64,000 bases of DNA from assembly GCA_014584465.1 (NCBI GenBank), contig JACTMU010000088.1, positions 1 to 64,000 on the forward strand, written 5' to 3'. The DNA comes from Pseudomonadota bacterium. GTDB lineage: Bacteria > Bdellovibrionota > Bdellovibrionia > Bdellovibrionales > JACTMU01. The notes below the pieces were generated by a model. That model had not been told where the DNA came from. It did no database searches and worked only from the letters and a program-made list of their open reading frames with translations. Both the position numbers and the translations under genes were made by a program. Shown one piece after another: positions 37,927 to 45,605 of the stretch. The stretch's first letter is position 1. Each line of letters begins with the position of its first letter.

Positions 37927-38055
37927 ATGGCATCACCGACGCGCCAAACTCGAAAAATAAGAAAACGACGCGAGACAACTAAAGGGAAAAAACGCAAGGC
38001 GAAACTTCGAACTCAAGGAACGACACGCTCGCCATCAGAACTCTTCAAGGATTAG
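37927..38055 (+). CDS. Small, highly basic protein (42 residues)
   Basis: This is a short gene with AAGGAG (37915-37920) six bases before the ATG. The 42-residue product starts MASPTRQTRKIRKRRE and ends GTTRSPSELFKD. About a third of it is K or R, followed by a short acidic tail. The strong ribosome site and biased composition argue that it is translated. It looks like the small ribosome-associated or nucleic-acid-binding proteins seen in deltaproteobacteria, but I cannot name it. It ends 11 bases from a convergent TonB-like gene. Confidence 0.7.
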   Translation: MASPTRQTRKIRKRRETTKGKKRKAKLRTQGTTRSPSELFKD

Positions 38056-38065
38056 GCCTTAAATT

Positions 38066-39109
38066 TTATCGCTTGGCCTGTCGAAGCCGTGAGGGCATCT
38101 CTTGAACCCCTCCCTTTAAAGACCAACGATAGGTTTTCTTGCATCGCCCGCCTTGACCGGGAAAGTAGACCGTCTCTTTCAAGGCTTTGAAGGACTCTCG
38201 ATCCAGACTGCGGTGACCGGATGATTCCACGATGACAATATCCCTAACGTGACCGTTCCCGGTGACGGTGTAGTGAAAGGTCACCGAACCCTCCCTGCGA
38301 GCCAATCGATCTCTCGTATTGTACCGAGGCTTCATGCTCTTCTTTTCAAGCAAGAGAGCACCATCTTTAATTCCCCCTGGATATCCCAACGACAACTTCT
38401 GTGGAAGTCCACCTTCTGTTTTTCCGTGTCCGCCATGATTGGCAACCGCCGAACCCCCAACACTGTTCTGGGCACTCGTTTCTGCAAGATTGGGATCTCC
38501 AGATTGGTTCAGTTTAGAAATCTCATCTTCAATCTGACGTTCACTCTCTTCTGCCAAGGCCGACTTTTCAGACTCGGGATCATCCTCAATCCCTGGACTC
38601 TCCAATTCACCATCTTCAATGGAGGAAGCCTCTAAAACTGCAAGCTCTTGGTCCACATCTAACTCATCAGAGCGATCCTCTTCTTTCGCCCATGTCTGAA
38701 TCTCCTCTTTCACCTCTTTCTCTTGAGGATCCGCAGGGGGCTCAACCACCACACTGGTCGGAGAAACCTCCTCCACAATCGAACTTGCAAGATCAGAGGT
38801 TTTTTGCTCCTTGGTCGACTTCTTCGGGAGTTGAGTCGGACGTGCCAAAGTTTTCTTTTGACTCTTTACCAACTTCTTAGCGGGCACCATAATCGGCTCG
38901 GGTGCCACAGTTGGATTCACCACTTGCCGTTCTCCGCCCGCTGAATTGAGTGCCAACGGTTCAAATTCAACTTGTACGAATTGATCTTGTCCAAAATTTC
39001 CCTTTTGTGGCCCATAGGATGCAAGTGATACCGCAGTGAAAGCCGCAACATGGGTTGCGATCGAAAGAACCTGAAAACCGACCTCTCTCCCATTTGACAT
39101 TAGCCCCAT
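38066..39109 (-). CDS. TonB-family energy-transducing protein
   Basis: This protein probably transfers proton-motive force from ExbB/ExbD to outer-membrane partners. It has one N-terminal membrane helix (VLSIATHVAAFTAVSLASY), a long P/E/K-rich periplasm-spanning region (about 60-240), and a C-terminal TonB fold (REGSVTFHYTVTGNGHVRDI, SLDRESFKAL). The ATG at 39109 is preceded by a G-rich ribosome site; an upstream TTG at 39127 lies within it. No ExbB/ExbD genes are adjacent. The very acidic middle is unlike the P/K-rich classic TonB. Confidence 0.82.
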   Translation of the reverse strand: MGLMSNGREVGFQVLSIATHVAAFTAVSLASYGPQKGNFGQDQFVQVEFEPLALNSAGGERQVVNPTVAPEPIMVPAKKLVKSQKKTLARPTQLPKKSTKEQKTSDLASSIVEEVSPTSVVVEPPADPQEKEVKEEIQTWAKEEDRSDELDVDQELAVLEASSIEDGELESPGIEDDPESEKSALAEESERQIEDEISKLNQSGDPNLAETSAQNSVGGSAVANHGGHGKTEGGLPQKLSLGYPGGIKDGALLLEKKSMKPRYNTRDRLARREGSVTFHYTVTGNGHVRDIVIVESSGHRSLDRESFKALKETVYFPGQGGRCKKTYRWSLKGGVQEMPSRLRQAKR

Positions 39110-39328
39110 AACTCTATGTCCCCCCAAAAATGATATGACATCCGCAAGTTAGCATCTCTGGCTAGCCCTTCGTCAGCCCGCCTCGGTACAAAAAAACTTA
39201 AGGAATTTCGCTCGAAAGCAGGTTACGCGCGAGACACTGTATAGGCCATTCTTCGACCATTGTCGAGTTTGAGCCCCTACCCGTGTAAAAACTACCGTGT
39301 GGCTGGCGTGAAACCTGCTCTGAACTTA

Positions 39329-39357
39329 TTGGCCACCTTTCATGAACTCTGTATAAT
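39329..39357 (+). promoter_or_regulatory. Strong -10 promoter predicted to give a leaderless mRNA
   Basis: TTGGCC (39329-39334), a 17-base spacer and a perfect TATAAT (39352-39357) are followed by six bases and the ATG at 39364. Transcription should start on the A of the start codon. Confidence 0.6.
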
Positions 39358-39363
39358 GAGTTC

Positions 39364-39870
39364 ATGTTGAATGTCGACCCCCATTCGGATCTCAAGGAGG
39401 AAGAATCTGCTCGAAAGGATTTTTCAAAAGTTCTCCTCAGCCTGTTCGGCATCTTGATTATGGTGACCTCTCTCTTTTTAGTTCTCGATCCCAATTTGCG
39501 CAACCGCGTGCGAAGTCTCTTTCGTGCAGATGCGCGAAAGGTCCTTGCGACGGTTTCAGGCGACCTCATGGGGAATGGAGAAAATCTCACAGTCGTGAAA
39601 GTGAAAACCAAGGAGGGGCTCCTACTTGAAATCTATCGCTACCAAGAAGAGCGTGGCTCCTCACAGCTCATTGAACGAATTGAGCTTGAAGATCGTCGAG
39701 ATGGCTATTTCCATTACAATGGAATTGCAACCAATCTTGTTTTGGACGACATCAACAACAACAAGCGCTTGGATCTGATCACCTCCTCCTTTGACGAAGA
39801 TTTTGTCGCCCACCTCTCAATCTTTGAATTTGACCCTCTCACAGGTGCTTTTCAGCCGATCACACAATAA
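39364..39870 (+). CDS. Membrane-anchored protein with a VCBS/FG-GAP-like motif, unknown function
   Basis: This 168-residue protein has a charged N-terminus, one membrane helix (about 24-41, KVLLSLFGILIMVTSLFLVL), and an extracytoplasmic beta-rich domain. DDINNNKRLDLI resembles the calcium-binding loops of FG-GAP/VCBS repeats. No ribosome site precedes the ATG; a consensus TATAAT six bases upstream suggests a leaderless message. It is read toward the membrane-fused aminopropyltransferase-like gene 240 bases downstream. Confidence 0.65.
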   Translation: MLNVDPHSDLKEEESARKDFSKVLLSLFGILIMVTSLFLVLDPNLRNRVRSLFRADARKVLATVSGDLMGNGENLTVVKVKTKEGLLLEIYRYQEERGSSQLIERIELEDRRDGYFHYNGIATNLVLDDINNNKRLDLITSSFDEDFVAHLSIFEFDPLTGAFQPITQ

Positions 39871-40113
39871 TAGGTCATCTTTTCAAGCCCAGATTCGGGT
39901 TCAAACTTGGCTCTGTGGTGTCAATATGGCCATGTCCTTCCACCCAAAATGCAACCTGCTCCCCTTTCAATGCGAAGCCATGGCAATCTGCGCGGCATGA
40001 CTCTTGCTCCCCTGTGGGCCAGTGGTGGATTTTTGTCTTGCCCTTTTGGACCCATGCTTGAGGGGGTTTTACGTGGCGCGGCAGATTTCACATTTCAAAA
40101 GATAGGGGGGACT

Positions 40114-43100
40114 ATGAAGGCTTTGATCGCATTGTGTTTTCTCTTTTCGGGAGCCACCAGTCTCGTCTATGAGACATTGTGGATTCGCATGCTTTCGTTG
40201 GGTGTGGGTTCTACCGCCACTTCCATGAGCCTCGTCCTTTCGATCTTCTTCTTTGGCCTTGGTCTTGGCAGCTATTTCGCAGGACGATTTCATCACCGAA
40301 TCAAAAACCCTCTCCTGTTCTACGGACTTATCGAAGGCGGCATTGGTCTCTATGGCCTGCTTGTCTATTTTCCACTTTTTGATTTTCATCTTGTTCTTAC
40401 CTTCTTACCACTGAGCGGAACATTTTCAGTTTTAGGAATTGCTGCAAAATTTTTGCTCGTTTCCCTCTTTTTGCTTCTTCCAACGGTCGCAATGGGAGCC
40501 ACCCTACCCATTTTGGTCAAGATTCTCTCAAACAAAGAGAGCTCTGCGGGGAAGACCGTCAGCCTCCTTTATAGCCTCAATACCTTTGGTGGAGTTTTGG
40601 GGACACTTCTCACAAGCTTTCTTCTGATTCCCTACCTTGGCGTGCTTAAAACCAACTATGCAACTGTGATCACAAATCTTCTCATTTTTGGCGTGGCAAC
40701 CTTAATCGCCACTCGAAAGAGTTATGCGCTCAAAAACTTCTCAGACAAAGAAGATTTAGAACCCGAGTTACAAACTCGCCGAGCTTCTTCATTGAGTGTG
40801 CGCTCGTTTCATCCAAAACATCTGACCACTGAGGCTCTTCTCCTGGTGGCCTGTGGCGTCTGCGGCTTTAGCTCCATTGCGGTCGAAGTTGTATGGACAA
40901 AGTATCTAGGCATATTTCTTGGTACAAACATCTACGGTTTGGGTTTGGTACTTGCACTATTCTTATCAGGGATTGCCATCGGTTCTCTGCTTCTCTCTTT
41001 CTTTATCGAAAAGATCCAGAACAAAGAGCGCCTTTTTCTTCTTCTTTTGGGCTTGGCGGTGGTTGCCACACTTGCCTCAAGCTTTCTGCTGAACTGGATC
41101 CCATTGGGAGCTTCGATCATTAGCTATTATGTTGGCAAATCCATCAGTCTTCTTCTTGTGAAATCGATTCTCACAGGGATCTTGTTGTTGCTTCCCACCG
41201 TTCTGTTTGGCTCCCTACTGCCGCTTGGAATAACGCTTCTTAGTGAAAAACGTAAGGATGTGACCGCCACCACGGGTGTGGCTTACTCAATCAATACCTT
41301 TGGATCCATTCTGGGCTCCTTTCTCTCCGGGTTGATCCTGATCCCTTGGCTAGGTTCTAACCTTACCGTTAAGATTGGAGCCATGACCCTCCTCATGCTG
41401 CTGGTTCTTTTGACGCTAAGACTTGAACCCAATAGACGCATTCGACTTGGAAGTTATGCGGCCTCAATTCTTCTTTTTGGCATCATTTGGGGCGTCGGAA
41501 CGATTGATTTTAAAAATGTCATCAAGTCGGCCTATTATCAAACGACGAGCCAAGATCTCTCACTTTCTCAAGTAACCCAATATTATGCGAAGGACTATGA
41601 AGAGTTTCTTCAAATCTATGAAGGAAAGAGTGCCATCATAAGCTTAAGTCACGATCCGGGTGATGGACAAAACTATAAAGATTACTTTCGACTCAAAACA
41701 AATGGCCTTAATGAATCGATTCACTATCGTGTGTCCAGCGGAACCCTACCCAAATATGAGGCTCTTTTGGGTCTACTTCCTTTTGTCAGTCAGAAAACAC
41801 CCACCTCGGCTTTTGTCGTCGGGTTTGGCGGTGGCTACACCGTGGATTTTCTTACTTCAATGCAGATCGATCGAGTCTATGTTGCGGAACTTGAAGAGGG
41901 CATCCTCGACGCTGCACAGTATGTCTATCACGGCCAGAATCCCACTCTCAAAAGACCCAACCTCTCGCTTGAAATCGAAGATGCACGCTACGTTCTTGCA
42001 GGAAAACTGCATGGACCCTATGACATCGTAGTCTCTCAGCCCTCTCACTCTTGGTTATCGGGTGTGGCAAATCTTTTTACTCGAGATTTCTTTGAAATTG
42101 TAAAGGAAAACCTCACCGAAGCTGGAGTTTTCTCTCAGTGGCTCAACCTTTACAATATGGATCAAACCATTCTCAAGAGTATATTAAAGACATTCTTTTC
42201 TGTTTTCCCTCACGGCGCCGTCTTTACGGATTACAAAGATGAAGAGCTCATCATGATTGGAAGTCTTCAACCAATTGAGTTTCAAATCGATAAGATCGAA
42301 AAACTCACTCAAGATCCCGAAATGAAAAGACGTCTTTCAGAAATACCCCTCAATTCGGTTCATGATCTTTTTGCCAACTTCGCGCTCAGTCGCACCGAGG
42401 TGGAAGCTCTTACCACAGGCGCTCCTCTCAATACAGATGAAAATGCGTTTGCTGAAGTTCGTCAGAGTCGGCTCTTCTATACAAAGTCCGATCCATCTCA
42501 AAAGCCCCAATCCTTCTTCGGAGAAAACTACAGTGGTGGTTTTGATCAAATTCTTTCAGATCAGCCCTCAATTGATTTCTACTATGAAACTTTAATCTCC
42601 TTAGTCAATAAGGAGAGATACTACAAGTTCTACAGATTGTTAAAGAAATATGAGTCACTCACTCAAGATCGTCCAGAATACGCAAAAGATCTTGGCTACC
42701 TCTGCTATAGGTCACAGCGACTTGATTGCAGCTACAAAAACTACCTTCGCGCCATGTCCACAGATCCCTCCTCGGAAACTCTTGTCTCTCTCATTGGGGC
42801 CACGTTGTCCATTCGCCCCCCTCATGAGGCGTTAGCTCTTATTGAACAATATAGAAACCACACCTCTAAGGCACTTCAGTGTTATGAAGTGGTCGCACAT
42901 GTTAAAAATGGAAGCGTTGAACACTCGACAAATCTTGTCTCAAAGATCATTGCCAATAAAGACCAATATCTTCAAGAGTGCGGCAACTATTTGAACCGTT
43001 CTCTAGGTTTTTACTATTTTGAAAAGGCCAACTTTGATTTGGCTCGCAATTATCTTGAAGCTTACTATCGAGAAGTTCCTTCCGACATAGAAACCGTCGA

Positions 43101-43281
43101 AAGACTGATCTCTCTCTTTTCTGCAAAAGGCGATCGCAAGAATCTCTCTCGATTTCTCGACTATTATCAAAAGATATTGGATTCAAAGAGACAAAACGCC
43201 AAGGATCTTGCCGATTACTATCTTTCTCTGGGGTTAAGTGAGGATGCGATTGCACTGCAGACACACGCAGACACTCAATAG
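40114..43281 (+). CDS. Membrane-fused spermidine-synthase-like protein with C-terminal helical repeats
   Basis: This 1055-residue protein has three parts. About residues 1-510 form many transmembrane helices in two related halves (SLVYETLWIRML and later SSIAVEVVWTKYLG mark their starts). About 510-770 is a spermidine-synthase-like Rossmann domain with FVVGFGGGYT, VYVAELEEG, EIEDARYVL and SQPSHSWLSGVANLFT. The remainder is helical and TPR-like. The fused MFS/spermidine-synthase family is common in deltaproteobacteria, but its substrate is not established. The usual GGGDG motif is altered, so aminopropyl transfer is not assured. AGGGGGG precedes the ATG at 40114; a longer frame from 39907 has no ribosome site. 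Confidence 0.82.
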   Translation: MKALIALCFLFSGATSLVYETLWIRMLSLGVGSTATSMSLVLSIFFFGLGLGSYFAGRFHHRIKNPLLFYGLIEGGIGLYGLLVYFPLFDFHLVLTFLPLSGTFSVLGIAAKFLLVSLFLLLPTVAMGATLPILVKILSNKESSAGKTVSLLYSLNTFGGVLGTLLTSFLLIPYLGVLKTNYATVITNLLIFGVATLIATRKSYALKNFSDKEDLEPELQTRRASSLSVRSFHPKHLTTEALLLVACGVCGFSSIAVEVVWTKYLGIFLGTNIYGLGLVLALFLSGIAIGSLLLSFFIEKIQNKERLFLLLLGLAVVATLASSFLLNWIPLGASIISYYVGKSISLLLVKSILTGILLLLPTVLFGSLLPLGITLLSEKRKDVTATTGVAYSINTFGSILGSFLSGLILIPWLGSNLTVKIGAMTLLMLLVLLTLRLEPNRRIRLGSYAASILLFGIIWGVGTIDFKNVIKSAYYQTTSQDLSLSQVTQYYAKDYEEFLQIYEGKSAIISLSHDPGDGQNYKDYFRLKTNGLNESIHYRVSSGTLPKYEALLGLLPFVSQKTPTSAFVVGFGGGYTVDFLTSMQIDRVYVAELEEGILDAAQYVYHGQNPTLKRPNLSLEIEDARYVLAGKLHGPYDIVVSQPSHSWLSGVANLFTRDFFEIVKENLTEAGVFSQWLNLYNMDQTILKSILKTFFSVFPHGAVFTDYKDEELIMIGSLQPIEFQIDKIEKLTQDPEMKRRLSEIPLNSVHDLFANFALSRTEVEALTTGAPLNTDENAFAEVRQSRLFYTKSDPSQKPQSFFGENYSGGFDQILSDQPSIDFYYETLISLVNKERYYKFYRLLKKYESLTQDRPEYAKDLGYLCYRSQRLDCSYKNYLRAMSTDPSSETLVSLIGATLSIRPPHEALALIEQYRNHTSKALQCYEVVAHVKNGSVEHSTNLVSKIIANKDQYLQECGNYLNRSLGFYYFEKANFDLARNYLEAYYREVPSDIETVERLISLFSAKGDRKNLSRFLDYYQKILDSKRQNAKDLADYYLSLGLSEDAIALQTHADTQ

Positions 43282-43303
43282 TGCTTGGCACGAAAATCTC
43301 ATT
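43280..43303. repeat. Dispersed short repeat, copy 3
   Basis: AGTGCTTGGCACG followed by AAAATCTCATT begins at the stop codon of the preceding gene. It matches both the palindrome (35550) and the following CGAAACCTCATT stretch of copy 1. The combined match makes chance similarity less likely. Confidence 0.45.
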
Positions 43304-43320
43304 GAATGGCTGATTGAAAT

Positions 43321-43347
43321 GCGGGTGCACCACTCTGGATGCACCGC
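43321..43347. terminator. Possible hairpin between convergent genes
   Basis: GCGGGTGCACC and GGATGCACCGC form an imperfect stem (one bulge, one mismatch) around ACTCT, between two convergent genes. No U-run follows, so terminator function is uncertain. Confidence 0.35.
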
Positions 43348-43350
43348 TCA

Positions 43351-44667
43351 CTAAGGACATGAACGTATGATATTGGTCGAACAGTGCAGCCCACCCTTTA
43401 AGGCGTGCAGATGAGAGATATCAAAGAATTTCGGTTCTAGTCCTAGATCAGAAATGACCGTCTCAATCTCATGGCGAAACGGTTCAAATGGCTGATCTGG
43501 AAGAAAGAAAAATCTTTCAAGAGAGATCCCATTGACTGCATTTGGATTCATGGGAATCGTACGATCTTCGGGAGTTCCATAGGTTTGAGAGATTTTTCTC
43601 GGTGAGAAGAGAAGTGGAATCGGTTTTTTCTGAACGAGCGTACAGCCCTGATTGGTTGTGAGCTCACGCTCGAGACGCTTCAAATCATGATCAATGAGGT
43701 TCTGATAAACCATGTTGGCCTCAATCAAAGCTCTGCACTTAGGTGATCCAGATTTCAAGTGAGTCCAATCAATCTGGTGAAGACACTCTCGAAAATCCTC
43801 CCGGTCATCCTCGTTTTGCTCATAGATCATTTGAAGGACCCCGATCGCCTCTCCTTTTCGAGGCGTGGTCTTTGCGAAAAGTTCAAAGGCTCGCTGAGGC
43901 GAGGCGTAAAGCATCGCCATTTCACACTTTGAAGATGAGAGGTAGGTGGGCACAGTCGTGAAGAGTTCATCCACATGACCAGGATCTAGCCATGAAGTGT
44001 TCACCGTTACAATCTTTTGATTCAACCGTTTGCTCAACTGCTCCCGAAAAACGGGGTTCATGTTGTCTCCAACTGCCACGACGGTGGTTGAAAGAGCCTC
44101 AATGTTCCCACCAAAGTCGCCGTTATCACCGAGTCTTCCCATTTTAAAATAGTGGGGTTTTGAAATAAAATCAGCAAAGGTGTAAAGTGCTGTCGACAGG
44201 GCTACCTGATTGCCATGACGATCATACGGAATCTCAAAGATTTGCAGTTGCCTTTCAGGAAGCTTGATCCCCGACTCAAAGTAGTCTTGCATCCATCCTA
44301 CATCCTCTGAAGCTGCCGGTAAAAATTTAATCTTTTTAAGACCCATGCCACGAGCGAACTGTTGAAATCGTGTGTACGCAAGGTCCAAAGAAGAGGGTGA
44401 CACAAACATCACAACTTCTGGCTTGGAGCTAAGGATTTGTGAAGTGAGCAAAATCTCTTTGATGATCTTGCTTTGCAATGGATGATCAAAAGAACCTAAA
44501 ACAAGATATTGTGGAGGATAGATGGACGGCAAAACATAGGTCCCCCTCCCAGAGGGACATTCAACCTGTGCAGGAAGCGAAGTCTGATGAATTCGCGTTG
44601 CGCAGGCCGCCAACAGAGAGCCCGCCCAAAGCCCTAGCCAAGAGAACCAACGCACCACCAGACCCAA
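43351..44667 (-). CDS. Lipoprotein with protein-arginine deiminase (PAD) catalytic domain
   Basis: This protein is predicted to convert peptidyl-arginine to citrulline outside the cytoplasm. The N-terminus is a lipoprotein signal with lipobox LAAC (C22). The rest shows four PAD active-site blocks in order: GWMQDYFESG (D128), GDFGGNIEAL (184-191), PGHVDELFTTVP (H231, D233), and KGGLHCSTNIIR (C429). They match the human PAD4 pattern of D350, H471, D473 and C645. The spacing (about 100 and 200 residues) also fits. It is 438 residues with no visible calcium-domain repeats. The TTG start has GGAG four or five bases upstream. It follows a secreted-protein gene, probably in one operon. An agmatine-deiminase relative is the main alternative. 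Confidence 0.82.
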   Translation of the reverse strand: MGLVVRWFSWLGLWAGSLLAACATRIHQTSLPAQVECPSGRGTYVLPSIYPPQYLVLGSFDHPLQSKIIKEILLTSQILSSKPEVVMFVSPSSLDLAYTRFQQFARGMGLKKIKFLPAASEDVGWMQDYFESGIKLPERQLQIFEIPYDRHGNQVALSTALYTFADFISKPHYFKMGRLGDNGDFGGNIEALSTTVVAVGDNMNPVFREQLSKRLNQKIVTVNTSWLDPGHVDELFTTVPTYLSSSKCEMAMLYASPQRAFELFAKTTPRKGEAIGVLQMIYEQNEDDREDFRECLHQIDWTHLKSGSPKCRALIEANMVYQNLIDHDLKRLERELTTNQGCTLVQKKPIPLLFSPRKISQTYGTPEDRTIPMNPNAVNGISLERFFFLPDQPFEPFRHEIETVISDLGLEPKFFDISHLHALKGGLHCSTNIIRSCP

Positions 44668-44737
44668 GTTACTCCAGTCCTCCCATCTTTAAACCTAAGC
44701 TATGGGCTCCTGCGCCGACAGCAAGGGCAACTCAATC

Positions 44738-45304
44738 TCAATAGAGAGCGTTGATGGGTCCGGGAAGTGGAACGGGGCTCCCATTGCCAGCCCAACCAAA
44801 TCGATCCAAAAGCGCCATATCAAACCAGCGATGTCGATGACCATCCCGAGAGTCATACCAACGAAGCTCTGCCAATTGAAGGGCACCCGACTTCTGAAGT
44901 TCCTGTTCCCTACCATTTACAACCTCGCCAACGAGGTCCACAGAGGGGGGCCATGACTCTACATAAATCGCGACAATCCCCACAACATAGCAATTGAGGT
45001 TGGATTCAAAATCTTCACGCCTCTGGGTTGACCTAGAGACATGGCCAAACCAATACTCCTCATCAAAACCATCCTTCGTGATCACCCCTACATTCTCAGG
45101 AAAGACACTCTCAAGAGCAAGGTCCCAATAGGCACTGAACACCTCTTGATCAAACTGATCATGCTCGACCCACTCCCGATGTTCGAAGAGATCGGAGGAA
45201 GTTGGGCATTTGCCAGCCTCGGGCAGTTGAAAGGACAAAGCTTGACCCACAGCCGTTGAAGCCCCCACGAGTACCGTCAACCCCCAAAAAAGAGTCCATC
45301 TCAT
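44738..45304 (-). CDS. Secreted protein of unknown function, upstream of the PAD lipoprotein
   Basis: This is a 188-residue protein with a signal peptide (hydrophobic core LFWGLTVLVGASTAVG, cleaved near GQA). The mature part has two cysteines (GKCPTSS and LNCYVVG) and an arginine-rich C-terminal region (RWYDSRDGHRHRW). The ATG at 45304 has AGGGGGGG six bases upstream; a start nine codons earlier is weaker. It lies 70 bases before the PAD gene on the same strand. Whether it is a partner or substrate of the deiminase is speculation. Family unknown. Confidence 0.65.
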   Translation of the reverse strand: MRWTLFWGLTVLVGASTAVGQALSFQLPEAGKCPTSSDLFEHREWVEHDQFDQEVFSAYWDLALESVFPENVGVITKDGFDEEYWFGHVSRSTQRREDFESNLNCYVVGIVAIYVESWPPSVDLVGEVVNGREQELQKSGALQLAELRWYDSRDGHRHRWFDMALLDRFGWAGNGSPVPLPGPINALY

Positions 45305-45335
45305 AAAACACCCCCCCTCTTTCGTTTTCATTTAA

Positions 45336-45385
45336 CGATCTTTTTGCGAGCTGAAAACCAACTGATTTTCAGCGCACAAAGATCG
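45336..45385. repeat. Long inverted repeat in a divergent intergenic region
   Basis: A 50-base hairpin: GCTGAAAA and TTTTCAGC form a perfect inner stem around an eight-base loop. The outer arms CGATCTTTTTGC and GCACAAAGATCG pair with one mismatch, and a two-base bulge separates the two stems. It lies 31 bases upstream of the minus-strand secreted-protein gene and 220 bases before the plus-strand channel gene. It could be a leader structure, an operator or a small mobile-element remnant. Confidence 0.55.
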
Positions 45386-45605
45386 ACTTTGACTCTCTTT
45401 ACCCCTCTTTTTCCGTAACAGCAAGAGGCATCGTCGATTCTAGCGCAGTGGCGAAAGAAGGTGTCGCACCACCTCGATCTTCTTTTCAAAATCCTGGTCT
45501 GAAATTCAATGCTAGACCAACAACCGTTGACCCTAGGGCCAATTTTCATTCAAACTCGACTTTGGCCACTCATTTCTTGATCCAGTTCTTTCGAAAAGAG
45601 AAAGA

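Noticed and set aside
39907-40113. N-terminal extension of the membrane-fused protein
   Set aside because: No ribosome site and no membrane-protein pattern; the ATG at 40114 has AGGGGGG upstream.
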